NCBI RefSeq assembly: GCF_015477765.1
Contig: NZ_JADLQQ010000004.1
Span: 186,001-250,000 of the forward strand
From: Nocardia transvalensis
GTDB lineage: Bacteria > Actinomycetota > Actinomycetes > Mycobacteriales > Mycobacteriaceae
DNA: 64,000 nucleotides
Reading direction: 5' to 3'
Under the pieces are notes generated by a model. It ran no database searches. It saw nothing but the letters and a program-made list of their open reading frames with translations, and was not told the DNA's origin. Made by a program: the position numbers and the translations under genes. Position 1 is the stretch's first letter. Each line of letters opens with the position of its first letter. Of this stretch, positions 46,190 to 55,638 are shown piece after piece.

Positions 46190-46873
46190 TCACGCGTCGG
46201 ACACGTCCTGCCGCAACAGGGTTCGGCAGAGGTGGTCGGCTCGGCGGGTGGTTTCGGGCTGGCGGTAGTGCGGGGAGAGGGCGAGTACCTGGGTGCAGGC
46301 GGTGTCGAGGTCGATGCGGTGGCCGGTGGAGACGAAGACCGGTTTGATGGATGGTTGGGTGCGTAGGGCGCGGCCGACTACCTCGTTGTCGATGGTGATG
46401 TTGCTTGTCGAGCCTCGGGTTGGGGCGGGGTCGGTGTAGGTGCCCCACACCGTTTTTGCGACGCCGATGGTGGGGAGGTCGGTCAGGACGCCGAGGTGGC
46501 AGGCTAGGCCGAAGCGGCGGGGGTGGGCGATGCCCTGGCCGTCGCAGATCAGGAGATCCGGTGTGGTGGAGAGCTTTTCGAGGGCGGTGAGGGTGGTGGG
46601 TAGTTCCCGGAAGGCGAGCAGGCCCGGGACGTAGGGGAAGGTGACCGTGCCGCGGGCGGTGGCGGTGTCGATGGGCTCGAGTGTGGTTGCATCCAGAACT
46701 ACCACGGCCGCAACGACATTGCCGTTGTCGTCGTAGGCCGAGTCGAGTCCGGCGACCGTGCGGAAGGGTGGCGCGGACGGGTCGCCGGGTTCGACGAGAG
46801 TCCGTAGCCGATCCTGTAGCGCTGCGGCCGCTTCCGGATCAGCGGGCAGCTCCGCCTCCCGCGCCAATCGCAC
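46190..46873 (-). CDS. nfi: Endonuclease V
   Basis: Deoxyinosine-specific repair endonuclease that cuts the second phosphodiester bond 3' of inosine. Active-site acidic residues are seen in FRTVAGLDSAYDDNGNVVAAVVV and LLICDGQGIAHPRRFGLACHLGV; FPYVPGLLAFRELPTTLTALEKL and KPVFVSTGHRIDLDTA are family motifs. 227 residues. It interrupts the rip1-ispG pair on the opposite strand, only 4 nt past the rip1 stop. Confidence 0.92.
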   Translation of the reverse strand: MRLAREAELPADPEAAAALQDRLRTLVEPGDPSAPPFRTVAGLDSAYDDNGNVVAAVVVLDATTLEPIDTATARGTVTFPYVPGLLAFRELPTTLTALEKLSTTPDLLICDGQGIAHPRRFGLACHLGVLTDLPTIGVAKTVWGTYTDPAPTRGSTSNITIDNEVVGRALRTQPSIKPVFVSTGHRIDLDTACTQVLALSPHYRQPETTRRADHLCRTLLRQDVSDA

Positions 46874-46947
46874 CGATCCACCTCACTCTCCATGGTTGTG
46901 GTCGATCGTAGAAGATTCGCGGAAGGTGCCCGTTCATCGAAGAATGA

Positions 46948-46994
46948 CGATATATCGCCGATACTCTAGGATGTGCTGACTGTTCTGTCGACAG
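46948..46994. promoter_or_regulatory. Two palindromes in the nfi-ispG divergent region
   Basis: CGATATATCG (46948-46957) and CTGTCGACAG (46985-46994) are perfect 10-bp palindromes 27 nt apart, between the divergent start codons of nfi (46873) and ispG (47125). ATATAT plus GATACT nearby would also fit an A/T-rich promoter core in otherwise GC-rich DNA. They are candidate operators only; the rest of the 251-nt gap shows nothing recognisable. Confidence 0.4.
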
Positions 46995-47124
46995 GACGAG
47001 ACATATCCGGCTGACCGGGGCGGCGGGCACGCTGTCGGCGCACTCACAAGGCGGGGGTTCGAACGGCCCCATTAGACTCGGCCCCGAACGGGTGGAGCAC
47101 GCAGACGAAAGTAGGCAGCCGAAC

Positions 47125-48279
47125 GTGAGTGCCATTGCATTGGGGATCCCGTCCGCACCGGCGGCGGTCCTCGCACCCCGGCGCAAGACCCGCCAGTTGA
47201 TGGTGGGGAAGGTCGGGGTGGGCAGTGATTTCCCGATCTCGGTGCAATCGATGACGACCACCAAGACCCATGATGTGAACTCGACTCTGCAGCAGATTGC
47301 GGAGTTGACCGCGTCGGGGTGCGACATCGTGCGGGTGGCGTGCCCGCGTCAGGAAGACGCCGACGCCCTGGCGGCCATCGCGAAGAAGTCGCCGATCCCG
47401 GTGATCGCCGACATCCACTTCCAGCCCCGCTACATCTTCGCCGCCATCGATGCCGGGTGTGCGGCAGTGCGAGTGAATCCCGGCAACATCAAAGAGTTCG
47501 ACGGCCGCGTGAAAGAGGTCGCCAAGGCCGCCGGAGACGCAGGCATCCCGATCCGCATCGGCGTCAACGCCGGGTCGCTGGACAAGCGGATGATGGAGAA
47601 ATACGGCAAGGCCACCCCCGAAGCCCTGGTCGAATCCGCGCTGTGGGAAGCGAGCCTGTTCGAAGAACACGGCTTCGGTGACATCAAGATCTCGGTCAAA
47701 CACAACGACCCCGTCGTGATGGTCGAGGCGTATCGGCAGCTGGCCGCGCAGTGCGATTACCCGCTTCACCTGGGTGTCACCGAGGCCGGTCCCGCCTTCC
47801 AGGGCACCATCAAGTCGGCGGTCGCGTTCGGGGCGCTGTTGAGCGAGGGCATCGGCGACACGATTCGGGTGTCGTTGTCCGCGCCGCCGGCCGAGGAGGT
47901 GAAGGTCGGTTCCCAGATCCTGCAGTCGCTGAACCTGCGCCCGCGCAAGCTCGAGATCGTGTCGTGCCCGTCGTGTGGGCGCGCCCAGGTCGATGTCTAC
48001 ACCCTGGCCAACGAGGTGACCGCCGGGTTGGAGGGCATGGAGGTGCCGTTGCGGGTCGCGGTCATGGGCTGTGTGGTCAACGGTCCGGGCGAGGCCCGCG
48101 AAGCCGATCTGGGTGTGGCGTCGGGGAACGGGAAGGGTCAGATCTTCGTCAAGGGCGAGGTGATCAAAACCGTCCCCGAGCATCAGATCGTGGAAACCCT
48201 CATCGAAGAAGCCATGCGCATCGCGGAGGAGATGGGTGAGGCCGACGGTGCCGGCGATCCCGTCGTCACGGTCGGCTAG
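47125..48279 (+). CDS. ispG: 4-hydroxy-3-methylbut-2-enyl diphosphate synthase
   Basis: MEP-pathway iron-sulfur enzyme (GcpE) that makes HMBPP from MEcPP. The barrel part is [46 protein letters not shown] and [10 protein letters not shown]; the 4Fe-4S ligands are in [11 protein letters not shown] and [19 protein letters not shown] 47125 gives 384 residues and the family N-terminus; the upstream extension to 47092 is less likely. Confidence 0.95.
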   Translation: MSAIALGIPSAPAAVLAPRRKTRQLMVGKVGVGSDFPISVQSMTTTKTHDVNSTLQQIAELTASGCDIVRVACPRQEDADALAAIAKKSPIPVIADIHFQPRYIFAAIDAGCAAVRVNPGNIKEFDGRVKEVAKAAGDAGIPIRIGVNAGSLDKRMMEKYGKATPEALVESALWEASLFEEHGFGDIKISVKHNDPVVMVEAYRQLAAQCDYPLHLGVTEAGPAFQGTIKSAVAFGALLSEGIGDTIRVSLSAPPAEEVKVGSQILQSLNLRPRKLEIVSCPSCGRAQVDVYTLANEVTAGLEGMEVPLRVAVMGCVVNGPGEAREADLGVASGNGKGQIFVKGEVIKTVPEHQIVETLIEEAMRIAEEMGEADGAGDPVVTVG

Positions 48280-48390
48280 GCCGTGCCCGAGGCATCCGCG
48301 GATCCCGCCGCGGATGCCCTGGTCGGCGCGGGATCCGCTTGCGCCGTTCAAAAACCAGCACGTTTACACCGTTCGTGGCAGGCTGTGAAC

Positions 48391-49254
48391 GTGCGGAGTG
48401 TGCTGGAGCCGACCCGCCGGACGCGACTCTCCGGTGCTCGACAGCTTGGCAATCGCGATCTGGCGCAGGTCCTGCAGGTGCTGGATACCGACCCGATCGC
48501 CAGCTGTATGGTTGCGGCCCGATTGCAGGAATACGGCCTCGACACCCGCGCCGGCTATGGCGAACTGTGGAGCCGGGGCGGACCCGTCGACTCGCTGTGC
48601 TTCTCCGGCGCGAATCTGGTCCCGCTGCGCGGCGGCCGCGACGATCTGGCGGCCTTCGCCGAGCGCGCCACGCGCTGGCCGCGCGTGTGCTCGTCGGTCG
48701 TCGGCCGGCAGGAACTGGCGCTGCCGCTGTGGGAAATGCTCGCCGACACCTGGGGCCCCGCCCGCGACCTGCGCGCCGACCAACCGCTGCTGGCGCTGGA
48801 AGGTCCCGCCCGCACGGTGCCCGATCCCAAGCTGCGGCGCGTGCGCCCCGACGAACTGGACCGCTACCTGGTCGCGGCGGTGGCGATGTTCACCGAGGAG
48901 ATCGGCGTCGACCCGCGCATCGGCGACGGCGGCCGCAGCTACCGGCGTCGGGTGGCGAGCCTGATCCAGGCCGGTCGCGCGTGGGCCCGGTTTGAGGACG
49001 ATCAGGTGGTGTACAAGGCCGAGGTGGGCGCGCTGTCGCGGCGCACCGGCCAGATCCAGGGCGTGTGGGTGCATCCGGACTGGCGCGGCCGCGGGCTGGG
49101 CACCGCGGGAACGGCCGCGATCGCCAATACGGTCGTCGCCTCCGGACGCACCGCGAGCCTGTACGTCAACTGCTACAACGAGGTTGCCCGCCGCGCCTAC
49201 GCGAAGGTCGGGTTCCGTCAGGTCGCCACCTTCACCACGGTTCTGGTCGACTGA
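48391..49254 (+). CDS. GNAT family N-acetyltransferase (DUF4081)
   Basis: A 287-residue protein with an N-terminal DUF4081-like region (SGARQLGNRDLAQVLQVLDTDPIASCMVAARLQEYG) and a C-terminal GNAT fold: acetyl-CoA motif IQGVWVHPDWRGRGLGTAGTAAI, then SLYVNCYNEVARRAYAKVGF. It is the equivalent of M. tuberculosis Rv2867c, downstream of ispG. Substrate unknown. GTG 48391 (or GTG 48385) is chosen. Confidence 0.9.
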   Translation: MRSVLEPTRRTRLSGARQLGNRDLAQVLQVLDTDPIASCMVAARLQEYGLDTRAGYGELWSRGGPVDSLCFSGANLVPLRGGRDDLAAFAERATRWPRVCSSVVGRQELALPLWEMLADTWGPARDLRADQPLLALEGPARTVPDPKLRRVRPDELDRYLVAAVAMFTEEIGVDPRIGDGGRSYRRRVASLIQAGRAWARFEDDQVVYKAEVGALSRRTGQIQGVWVHPDWRGRGLGTAGTAAIANTVVASGRTASLYVNCYNEVARRAYAKVGFRQVATFTTVLVD

Positions 49255-49306
49255 CGCCGAGTGTCGCCCCATCTGCAGGGCATTGTCTGGCTACCATCTG
49301 ATGCCG

Positions 49307-51094
49307 ATGTGGACAAGGATGCTCGCGCCGCTGGCCGCCGCGGTCGCGCTCGCCGCGAGCGGCTGTTCGGTGGCATCGCAGGGGCCCATACCCGTGGCCG
49401 ATGAGTTCGTGACCGCCTTCGCCCGCCACGATCTACCGGCCGCTGCGCGGCTCACCAATCAACCCGAAAAGGCCAGGGCGGCACTGGCTTCGGCATGGGA
49501 CAAACTTCAGGCCGAAAAGCTCGATGCGCGTGTCGGCGCGGCGCGGGTTACCGGTGACACCGCCACGGTCGATTACACCTACGAGTGGCGGCTGCCGAAG
49601 AATCGCCTCTGGAGCTACACCGGGCAACTGCAGATGGGCCGCAGCGACGGCCGCTGGCAGGTGCGGTGGACCGCATCGGACATTCACCCCAAACTCGGCG
49701 ACACGCAGACCATGGAATTGCGTGCCAATCCCGCCCCGCGCGCCCGTGTCAACGAACGCGCGGGCACCGATGTGCTGGTTCCCGGTGTGGTACATCGAAT
49801 CTCGTTCACCGCGGGCGCGGCCTCCGACCCCGAGGGCGTGGCCGCCGAGCTGGCAACGGTCCTGGGACGCTTCGACGGCAAACTGACCCCCGAGGCGATT
49901 CTGGACGCGGCGCACGCGACCACCGGCGCGTATACCGTTGCGAGCCTGACGGATCGGGAGTACGAGCAGATCGGCACGGACCTGTTGGGCCTGCCCGGCG
50001 TATCGATCGACGAACAATGGGATCTCGTGCCCACCGACCGCGGTTTCGCCCCCGATCTGATTATCCAGGTGCGCAAGACCGTCATCGACGAGGTGGACGG
50101 CAAGGCCGGATGGAGCGTGGTGACGGTCAACGCCAACGGCGTCGACACCGACGTTCTGAAAGAGGTTGCGCCGCAACCCGCCCCGTCGTTCTCGCTGAGC
50201 CTCGACCGTTCGGTGCAGAATGCCGCGCAGCGCGCCGTGGACGGTCGCACCGAACAGACCGTGATGGTGGTGCTGCAGCCGTCGACCGGGGCCGTCCTGG
50301 CGGTGGCGCAGAACCGGGCCGCCGACGTCGACGGCCTGGTGGCGACCTCGGGCCTGTACCCGCCCGGATCCATTTTCAAAACGGTGACGGCCGCCGCGGC
50401 GATCACCTCCGGCCTCGCCACCCCCGACACCGTGCTGCCCTGTCCGAGCACGATTATCATCGGCCAGCGCACGATCCCGAACTTCAACCTGTTCACCATC
50501 GGTGACGCGCCGATGGCGCAGGCCTACGAACGCTCCTGCAATACGGCGTTCGCGCACCTGGCCAGTCGCCTGGCACCCGATGCGCTCACCGAGGCCGCCG
50601 CGCGGCTCGGCGTGGGCCCGGACTTCACCGTGGCGGGACTGTCCACGGTGACGGGATCGGTCCCGCCCGCGGCCGAGACGGTGCTGCGTACCGAGAACGG
50701 CATCGGGCAGGGCAAGGTCGTGGCCAGCCCGTTCGGCATGGCACTGATGGCGGCGACCGTGGCGCGCGGATCGGTGCCCACGCCGTATCTGATCTCCGGA
50801 CACCCGACCACCGTCACCGATGCCCGCCCCGCGCCCCCGCCCGCGGTGGTGAAGGGACTGCGGCTGATGATGCGCAAGGTGGTGACGGGCGGCACCGCCG
50901 AACGCATTGCCGATCAGGGCGAGGTGTACGGCAAGACGGGGGAGGCCGAGGTGGAGGGCGGTTCGCACTCGTGGTTCGTCGGCTACCGCGGCGATCTGGC
51001 CTGGGCGACGCTGATCGTGAAGGGCGGCAGCTCCGACAACGCGGTCGCGGTGACCCGGGACATGCTGGCCGCGCTGCCGCCCGGAACGGCCTAG
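49307..51094 (+). CDS. Penicillin-binding lipoprotein, Rv2864c-like
   Basis: Cell-wall transpeptidase-fold lipoprotein of 595 residues. The lipobox ends LAASGC (Cys20). A MecA-N/NTF2-like domain (about 30-140) is followed by a PBP dimerisation region and a transpeptidase domain with a complete active site: SxxK in PPGSIFKTV (S355), SxN in ERSCNTAFA (S410) and KTG in VYGKTGEAE. MecA-N-type domains are shared with MecA/PBP2a, which has low beta-lactam affinity. Homologous to M. tuberculosis Rv2864c by order and domain layout. ATG 49307 or 49301. Follows the GNAT gene. Confidence 0.9.
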   Translation: MWTRMLAPLAAAVALAASGCSVASQGPIPVADEFVTAFARHDLPAAARLTNQPEKARAALASAWDKLQAEKLDARVGAARVTGDTATVDYTYEWRLPKNRLWSYTGQLQMGRSDGRWQVRWTASDIHPKLGDTQTMELRANPAPRARVNERAGTDVLVPGVVHRISFTAGAASDPEGVAAELATVLGRFDGKLTPEAILDAAHATTGAYTVASLTDREYEQIGTDLLGLPGVSIDEQWDLVPTDRGFAPDLIIQVRKTVIDEVDGKAGWSVVTVNANGVDTDVLKEVAPQPAPSFSLSLDRSVQNAAQRAVDGRTEQTVMVVLQPSTGAVLAVAQNRAADVDGLVATSGLYPPGSIFKTVTAAAAITSGLATPDTVLPCPSTIIIGQRTIPNFNLFTIGDAPMAQAYERSCNTAFAHLASRLAPDALTEAAARLGVGPDFTVAGLSTVTGSVPPAAETVLRTENGIGQGKVVASPFGMALMAATVARGSVPTPYLISGHPTTVTDARPAPPPAVVKGLRLMMRKVVTGGTAERIADQGEVYGKTGEAEVEGGSHSWFVGYRGDLAWATLIVKGGSSDNAVAVTRDMLAALPPGTA

Positions 51095-51158
51095 CGACGA
51101 CAACGACCGGAGCCGTCGCGGCGTCCGGTCGTCTCGGGTTGTGGTGGGTGCGGCTCGA

Positions 51159-51317
51159 TTACGGCGACTGCGCAGGCGTGCCGTTCGCGACGGCGGGCGG
51201 CACGCGCGGAGTCGGGTCGGACACCTCGGCGGAGGAGGCATCACCCAGCAGCTCGACGACGCCGGCGCCGGCCAGAATCATGCCCACGGTGATGAGGGCC
51301 AGTGTCGAACGCTTCAT
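51159..51317 (-). CDS. Small secreted or membrane-anchored protein, 52 residues
   Basis: MKRSTLALITVGMILAGAGVVELLG is a typical N-terminal signal/anchor sequence, and a Pro/Ala/Ser-rich end (DASSAEVSDPTPRVPPAVANG) follows. The reading frame opens from ATG 51317, which is preceded by AGGGAGAAGACC, a good Shine-Dalgarno, and closes at TAA. The product is not recognised. Its isolated position between the penicillin-binding protein and the fatty-acid-binding-like gene, its ribosome site and signal-like start support a real small gene. Confidence 0.6.
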   Translation of the reverse strand: MKRSTLALITVGMILAGAGVVELLGDASSAEVSDPTPRVPPAVANGTPAQSP

Positions 51318-51466
51318 GGTCTTCTCCCTTGTGGGTGAGTGAGATCGAAGCCTCGAGCAAACGGTTCGCCGACTGTTGGCCGACTCGAAAACGGTAGACC
51401 GACGACGCTGGAAGATTCAACCCCTTGATGGGCGTTTAGACCGTTCGTGATCGGAATACGGGCAGG

Positions 51467-52000
51467 TCAGCCCGCAGATTTCGAATCCGGATCGGTGCGG
51501 TGCAGGCTCGCGGCCAGGTGGTGCTGCTTCGGTTGCCCGACCGCCGCCATCCGCAGTGTGTAGTCGATCGTGTCGCCGGACAGCCGGATCGAGCGGCCGA
51601 GCGCGGTCACGAGTTTGGCGGTGGTGGTGCGGCCGATGTGGGTGGAGTCGAACTCCATCCGCAGCGCCCCGTCGGCGACATCGAGGGTGCCCTCGCAGAT
51701 CTCGGTGATGCCGGTGGGGTGGGCCAGGATCAGCTCGATGCGATCCGGACCGGCGCAGCGCAGGTACCCCGTCTCGGCGTGCAGCGAGCGGCCGTCGCCG
51801 GCGTGGCGGGTGCGCTGGCGGTAGGTGAGGAAGGGGCGGCCGACATGGCCGAACTGGATTTCCTCGTGATAGTCGAAGGCGTCGATGGTGGGGTACTCGC
51901 CGTGGCCGGAGCCTCGCCAGGTGCCCAGCAGCGGGGCGAGGTGGGCGATATCGGGATGCGGCGCGACGGGAGGCTGGGCTTCGAGCACGGCGGACAGCAT
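51467..52000 (-). CDS. Nitrobindin-like heme-binding beta-barrel protein
   Basis: A 177-residue THAP4/nitrobindin family protein (UPF0678, fatty-acid-binding-protein-like), homologous to M. tuberculosis Rv2717c. The signature [23 protein letters not shown] and a conserved His region are present ([35 protein letters not shown]). Such proteins bind heme and react with nitric oxide or peroxynitrite. ATG 52000. Divergent from the ABC permease pair, 160 nt between. Confidence 0.9.
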   Translation of the reverse strand: MLSAVLEAQPPVAPHPDIAHLAPLLGTWRGSGHGEYPTIDAFDYHEEIQFGHVGRPFLTYRQRTRHAGDGRSLHAETGYLRCAGPDRIELILAHPTGITEICEGTLDVADGALRMEFDSTHIGRTTTAKLVTALGRSIRLSGDTIDYTLRMAAVGQPKQHHLAASLHRTDPDSKSAG

Positions 52001-52160
52001 AGTGGGCGGTCGGGTATTCGGCTGGCTGTCGGCGCGCCGAGTTGCACGGAATGGCGGCAGGGGGACTTGACGGCTCGCGGTACCGATGCGGATCCGGCCG
52101 ATCGCGCGATGTGTCTGGTGAGATGACGATTATGCGGTCGGCGGGTGGGAAGAGGCGGCG

Positions 52161-52991
52161 GTGAGCATCGATGCGCGGCCGCGTGCCCGGGCGTCCCGGG
52201 CCTCGCGTCGGCGCGCGGTTGTGCAGTGCTGGGTGCTGGCGCGGCGGCTGGTGCGCCCCTCGCTGCGCAACGGCGAGGTGCTGACCGCCCTGCTGTCGCC
52301 CGCGGTGTTCACGGTCGGCTTCTACGTGCCGCTGAACCGGGTCATGAGCTTCGTCGGCTACGGACTGAGCAGCTACGCCCAGTTCCTGATGCCGATGATC
52401 GTGATGCAGGCGGTGTCGTTCTGTGCGACCGCGGCCGCGTTCCGGGCGGCCGTCGACGCCCGCGACGGATTGGACGCCCGGTTCGCGACGATGCCGATGC
52501 CGCCGGTGGCGCCGCTGGTGGCGCGGACCCTCGCCACCGGATACCGCATCGCGCTGTCGCTCGCGGCAGCGTTGGTGTGCGGGCACATGATCGGATTCCG
52601 GTTCTACGGAAGTTGGTGGCATACCGCCGGTTTCGTGATCTTCGCGCTGCTGATGGGACTGATGCTGAGCCTGGCGGGCGATCTGCTGGGCACGTTGTCG
52701 AAGAGTCCGGAGGCCACCACCCAAATGCTGGTTCTGCCGCAGCTGATCCTCGGCATGGTGTCCACCGGATTCGCACCGGCCACCCAATTCCCGCACTGGA
52801 TCCAGGGTTTCGCGCGCGATCAACCGGTATCGCAGTTCATCGGTGTCATGCGCGTGCTCGCCGGTGACCGTTCCGGCAGGGCCGGGGCGGTGAGCTGGGC
52901 GACGCTCGGGCCGGGGCTGGGGTGGCTGGCGGCGGGACTGCTGATCTTCGGTGCGGCCGCCGTGCTGGTGGCGATGCGGAGGCAGCGATGA
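52161..52991 (+). CDS. ABC-2 type transporter permease
   Basis: Six-helix ABC-2 permease of 276 residues, resembling DrrB-type drug or lipid exporters: TALLSPAVFTVGFYVPLNRVMSFVG, FLMPMIVMQAVSFCATAAAFRAAVDARDGLDARFATMPMPP and VLPQLILGMVSTGFAPATQFPHWIQGFARDQPVSQFIGVMRVL. GTG 52161 follows GAAGAGGCGGCG. Its stop overlaps the start of a second permease (ATGA). No ATPase gene adjoins the pair. Next to the siderophore genes it may export the siderophore, but this is inference. Confidence 0.86.
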   Translation: MSIDARPRARASRASRRRAVVQCWVLARRLVRPSLRNGEVLTALLSPAVFTVGFYVPLNRVMSFVGYGLSSYAQFLMPMIVMQAVSFCATAAAFRAAVDARDGLDARFATMPMPPVAPLVARTLATGYRIALSLAAALVCGHMIGFRFYGSWWHTAGFVIFALLMGLMLSLAGDLLGTLSKSPEATTQMLVLPQLILGMVSTGFAPATQFPHWIQGFARDQPVSQFIGVMRVLAGDRSGRAGAVSWATLGPGLGWLAAGLLIFGAAAVLVAMRRQR

Positions 52992-53794
52992 CGATGCGCT
53001 TGCCGGTAGCCGACGGCCGCACCGAGACCTGGCGACAGCTGGTGCCGCAGACGCTGATTCAGACCCGCAGGCTGCTGATCCGGTGGCGGCGTGACCCGTT
53101 GACCATCGCGCAGTCGCTGATGTTCCCGGCGGCGCTGCTGATCGTGCTGAATACCGTGCTCGGACGGCAGATCTCGGCCTTCTCGGGCGCGAGTGCGCTG
53201 TACGGCTCGGTACCGATGGTGACGCTGGTGTCGGTGATGTCCGGCTCGCTGGCCGGGGCCATCACCCTGGGCCGGGAACGCGATGCCGGGCTGCTGGCCC
53301 GGTTCTGGGTGCTGCCGGTGCACCGCGCCTCGGGCCCGGCCGCACGCATTCTCGCCGAGGGAGTGCGCATCCTGACCTGCACGCTGGTGCTGTTCGGGGT
53401 GGGGGTGCTGCTCGGATTCCGGTTCCGGCAGGGCTGGCCCGCGGCGGTGGCGCTGCTGGGCGTGCCGGTGGTGTACGGGCTCGGATTCGCCACCCTGGTC
53501 ACGGCGGTCGCCGTGTTCACCGCGAAAGCCGCACCCGTGGAGGCGATTTCGCTGGGTTCGTCGCTGCTGATGTTCTTCTCCACCGGGTTCGTGCCGCTGG
53601 CGGCGTACCCGGCGTGGGCGAAACCGATTGTGGCGCATCAGCCGATGAGCTATGCGATCGAGGCCATGCGGGGACTGTCGCTGGGCGGCCCGGTGCGGGC
53701 GCCGCTGACGGCGACGCTGGCGTGGTCGCTCGGCGCGATCGTCGTCTTCGCGGTGCCCGCCGTGCTCGGGTATCGGCGGGCCAGTCGTCGCTGA
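52988..53794 (+). CDS. ABC-2 type transporter permease, second subunit
   Basis: A 268-residue ABC-2 permease paired with the gene just upstream (4-nt overlap). Features: RDPLTIAQSLMFPAALLIVLNTVLG, LVSVMSGSLAGAITLGRERDAGLLARFWVLPVHRAS, GFATLVTAVAVFTAKAAPVEAISLGSSLLMFFSTGFVPLAAYPAWAKPIVAHQPMSYAIEAMRG. The two proteins are likely a heterodimeric membrane part of one exporter. Convergent with the XRE regulator, stop codons adjacent. Confidence 0.87.
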   Translation: MTMRLPVADGRTETWRQLVPQTLIQTRRLLIRWRRDPLTIAQSLMFPAALLIVLNTVLGRQISAFSGASALYGSVPMVTLVSVMSGSLAGAITLGRERDAGLLARFWVLPVHRASGPAARILAEGVRILTCTLVLFGVGVLLGFRFRQGWPAAVALLGVPVVYGLGFATLVTAVAVFTAKAAPVEAISLGSSLLMFFSTGFVPLAAYPAWAKPIVAHQPMSYAIEAMRGLSLGGPVRAPLTATLAWSLGAIVVFAVPAVLGYRRASRR

Positions 53795-54658
53795 TCAGCG
53801 CAGCCCGTCGGCCACCCCGGCGATCATCTCCGCCGAATCGCGCGGGCTCAGCGCCATCGCGCGCAGCTGGTCGAACATGACGCCGAACCGGCGAATCTCG
53901 TTGTGGCCCTCCACGATGTCGTCACCGGCGATGCCCTCCACATAGACCAGCTCCGGATCGGCCGGATCGGGGAAGTCCAGCACCACGAACGAGCCCACCA
54001 TCGCCGGATGCGCGCCCGCGTCGAACGGCAGCACCTGCAGGATCACATTCCGTTTGTCCGATTCCTCGGCGAGCCGCAGCAGTTGTTCGCGCATGACGTC
54101 GGGCCCGCCCACGACCCGCCGGATCGCCGCCTCGTCCAGCACCACCCACAATTCCAGCGGATTACCGTCGCGGGTGAGCACCTTGGCGCGCTCGACGCGG
54201 GCCCGCAGCCGCTGCTCGATCACCGAGGTCTCGACCTTCGGCATGGCGGTATCCAGCACCGCCCATGCGTACCGTTCGGTTTGCAAGAGGCCGGGAATGA
54301 ACGAGGTCTGGAACAGCCGCGCCGACAGCGCCTCGGTCTCGAAGTTGATGTAGGCGGCGTAGACCTCCGACACCGCGGCCTCGAACGGCCGCGACATGCC
54401 CGGCTTCTGCGCCTCCTGCAGTAACTGCACGGCGTCCGAACGCTGCGGATCCTCGACCCCGTACAGGTCGAGCATGGCCATCAGGGTGCGCCGCTGCGGG
54501 CGGGCCTGGGCGGTCTCGATCCGGTACAGCGTGGTGACGTTGATGCCGGTGCGGGCGCTGACCACCTCCTTGCTGAGCCCGGAGGTTTCGCGCATCTCGT
54601 ACAGCAGGGCCGCGAGCCGGCGCAGCCGTACCGTGAGAACCGTGCGTTTGCCTGCCAT
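53795..54658 (-). CDS. XRE family regulator with DUF5753
   Basis: A 287-residue regulator: an N-terminal helix-turn-helix (LRRLAALLYEMRETSGLSKEVVSARTGINVTTLYRIETAQARPQRRTL) and a C-terminal DUF5753 domain (PFEAAVSEVYAAYINFETEALSARLFQTSFIPGLLQTERYAWAVLDTA, RRVVGGPDVMREQLLRLAE). This type is abundant in Streptomyces and Nocardia and is often paired with a small DUF397 protein; none is found beside it. ATG 54658. It may control the neighbouring siderophore or transporter genes. A perfect 8-bp hairpin (CCGCGGCA/TGCCGCGG, 54727-54746) lies upstream. Confidence 0.88.
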   Translation of the reverse strand: MAGKRTVLTVRLRRLAALLYEMRETSGLSKEVVSARTGINVTTLYRIETAQARPQRRTLMAMLDLYGVEDPQRSDAVQLLQEAQKPGMSRPFEAAVSEVYAAYINFETEALSARLFQTSFIPGLLQTERYAWAVLDTAMPKVETSVIEQRLRARVERAKVLTRDGNPLELWVVLDEAAIRRVVGGPDVMREQLLRLAEESDKRNVILQVLPFDAGAHPAMVGSFVVLDFPDPADPELVYVEGIAGDDIVEGHNEIRRFGVMFDQLRAMALSPRDSAEMIAGVADGLR

Positions 54659-54945
54659 TGCGCGCTCTCCTCTGCGCACTCCCTGGAACGGACCATTGCG
54701 TTCGTGCATGGGTACGAGGCCGCCGTCCGCGGCAAATGTGCCGCGGAGGTGTGTTGATAGGCGCTGAGCATACCGCCTCTCGTGTCGTGGCCGTGGTGAC
54801 TCGGGCCGTGCAGCTTCTCGGCAGCTGCGGCAACCGCCACACCGAACGCGGCCGATCGGCGTGGCGGAAACCATTCGGCACGAACTGCTTCGGCTCGACA
54901 GCGAGGGCGGTGCCGAGACGGTGACGGGATCGCCCGCGCGAAACG

Positions 54946-55599
54946 TTACGCCGCGCGGAGGGGCACGCCATCCAGGTGGCGCAGCAGCTCGTCGGTGGTG
55001 AGGACCGCGCCGCAGCGGCGGGCGACGTAGTTGAGGGCCATGAGGTGTTCCTCGCGGGAGAAGTCGGCGGTGGCGTCGAGGACCAGGAAGGGGCGGATGT
55101 CGCTCATGAATGCCTCCGCCGCACTGAGCATGCAGCCCATGTGGGTGTAGACGCCGGTGACCATGAGGTGGTCGCGGTTGTAGTAGGAGAGCAGCTCGCG
55201 CAGGTCGGTGCGCTGGAAGGCGGAGTAGCGCCACTTGGTGACCTGGATGTCGCGGTCGTCGGGGCGCAGTTCGGCAATGACCTCGGTGTCGGCGCCGCGG
55301 GACATGCCGGTGCCCCAGAAGTCGGCGAGGATGCCTCGGCGCGACGGGTGCTGGTTACCCGGTTGCATGGTGTAGATCACCGGAATCCCCAGCGCGTGAC
55401 AGCGATTCCGGAGCCGCGAGATGTTCGCGACCAGCGTGCGGGCCGGGTCCTGATCGCCGTCGTAGGCCGACAGGAAGTACTGCTGCATGTCGTGAATGAG
55501 CAGCGCGGTGCGGGAGGGAACGAGCGTCCAGGACACCTGATTGTCGACGACGTCCTCGGGCGTCGGCATGGCATAGGGCGCGATCGGTGGGATGGGCAT
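54946..55599 (-). CDS. entB: Isochorismatase (2,3-DHB synthesis)
   Basis: Hydrolyses isochorismate to 2,3-dihydro-2,3-dihydroxybenzoate and pyruvate. The isochorismatase fold is plain: RTALLIHDMQQYFLSAYDGDQDP (catalytic Asp), IPVIYTMQPGNQHPSRRGILADFWG, TKWRYSAFQRTDLRELLSYYNRDHLMVTGVYTHMGCMLSAAEAFM. At 217 residues it lacks the C-terminal aryl carrier domain of Escherichia EntB; a separate carrier is encoded at 59381. ATG 55599 has GGAGATTTG upstream. Third gene of the entA-entC-entB unit. Symbol by function only. Confidence 0.9.
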   Translation of the reverse strand: MPIPPIAPYAMPTPEDVVDNQVSWTLVPSRTALLIHDMQQYFLSAYDGDQDPARTLVANISRLRNRCHALGIPVIYTMQPGNQHPSRRGILADFWGTGMSRGADTEVIAELRPDDRDIQVTKWRYSAFQRTDLRELLSYYNRDHLMVTGVYTHMGCMLSAAEAFMSDIRPFLVLDATADFSREEHLMALNYVARRCGAVLTTDELLRHLDGVPLRAA

Positions 55600-55638
55600 A
55601 ACAAATCTCCTGGTGGTGGGAACTGTGGTGTGCGTCGG

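Noticed and set aside
49433..51244. 603-codon minus-strand open frame opposite the penicillin-binding lipoprotein
   Set aside because: Gly/His/Arg-rich shadow; the real gene has lipobox and complete active-site motifs.
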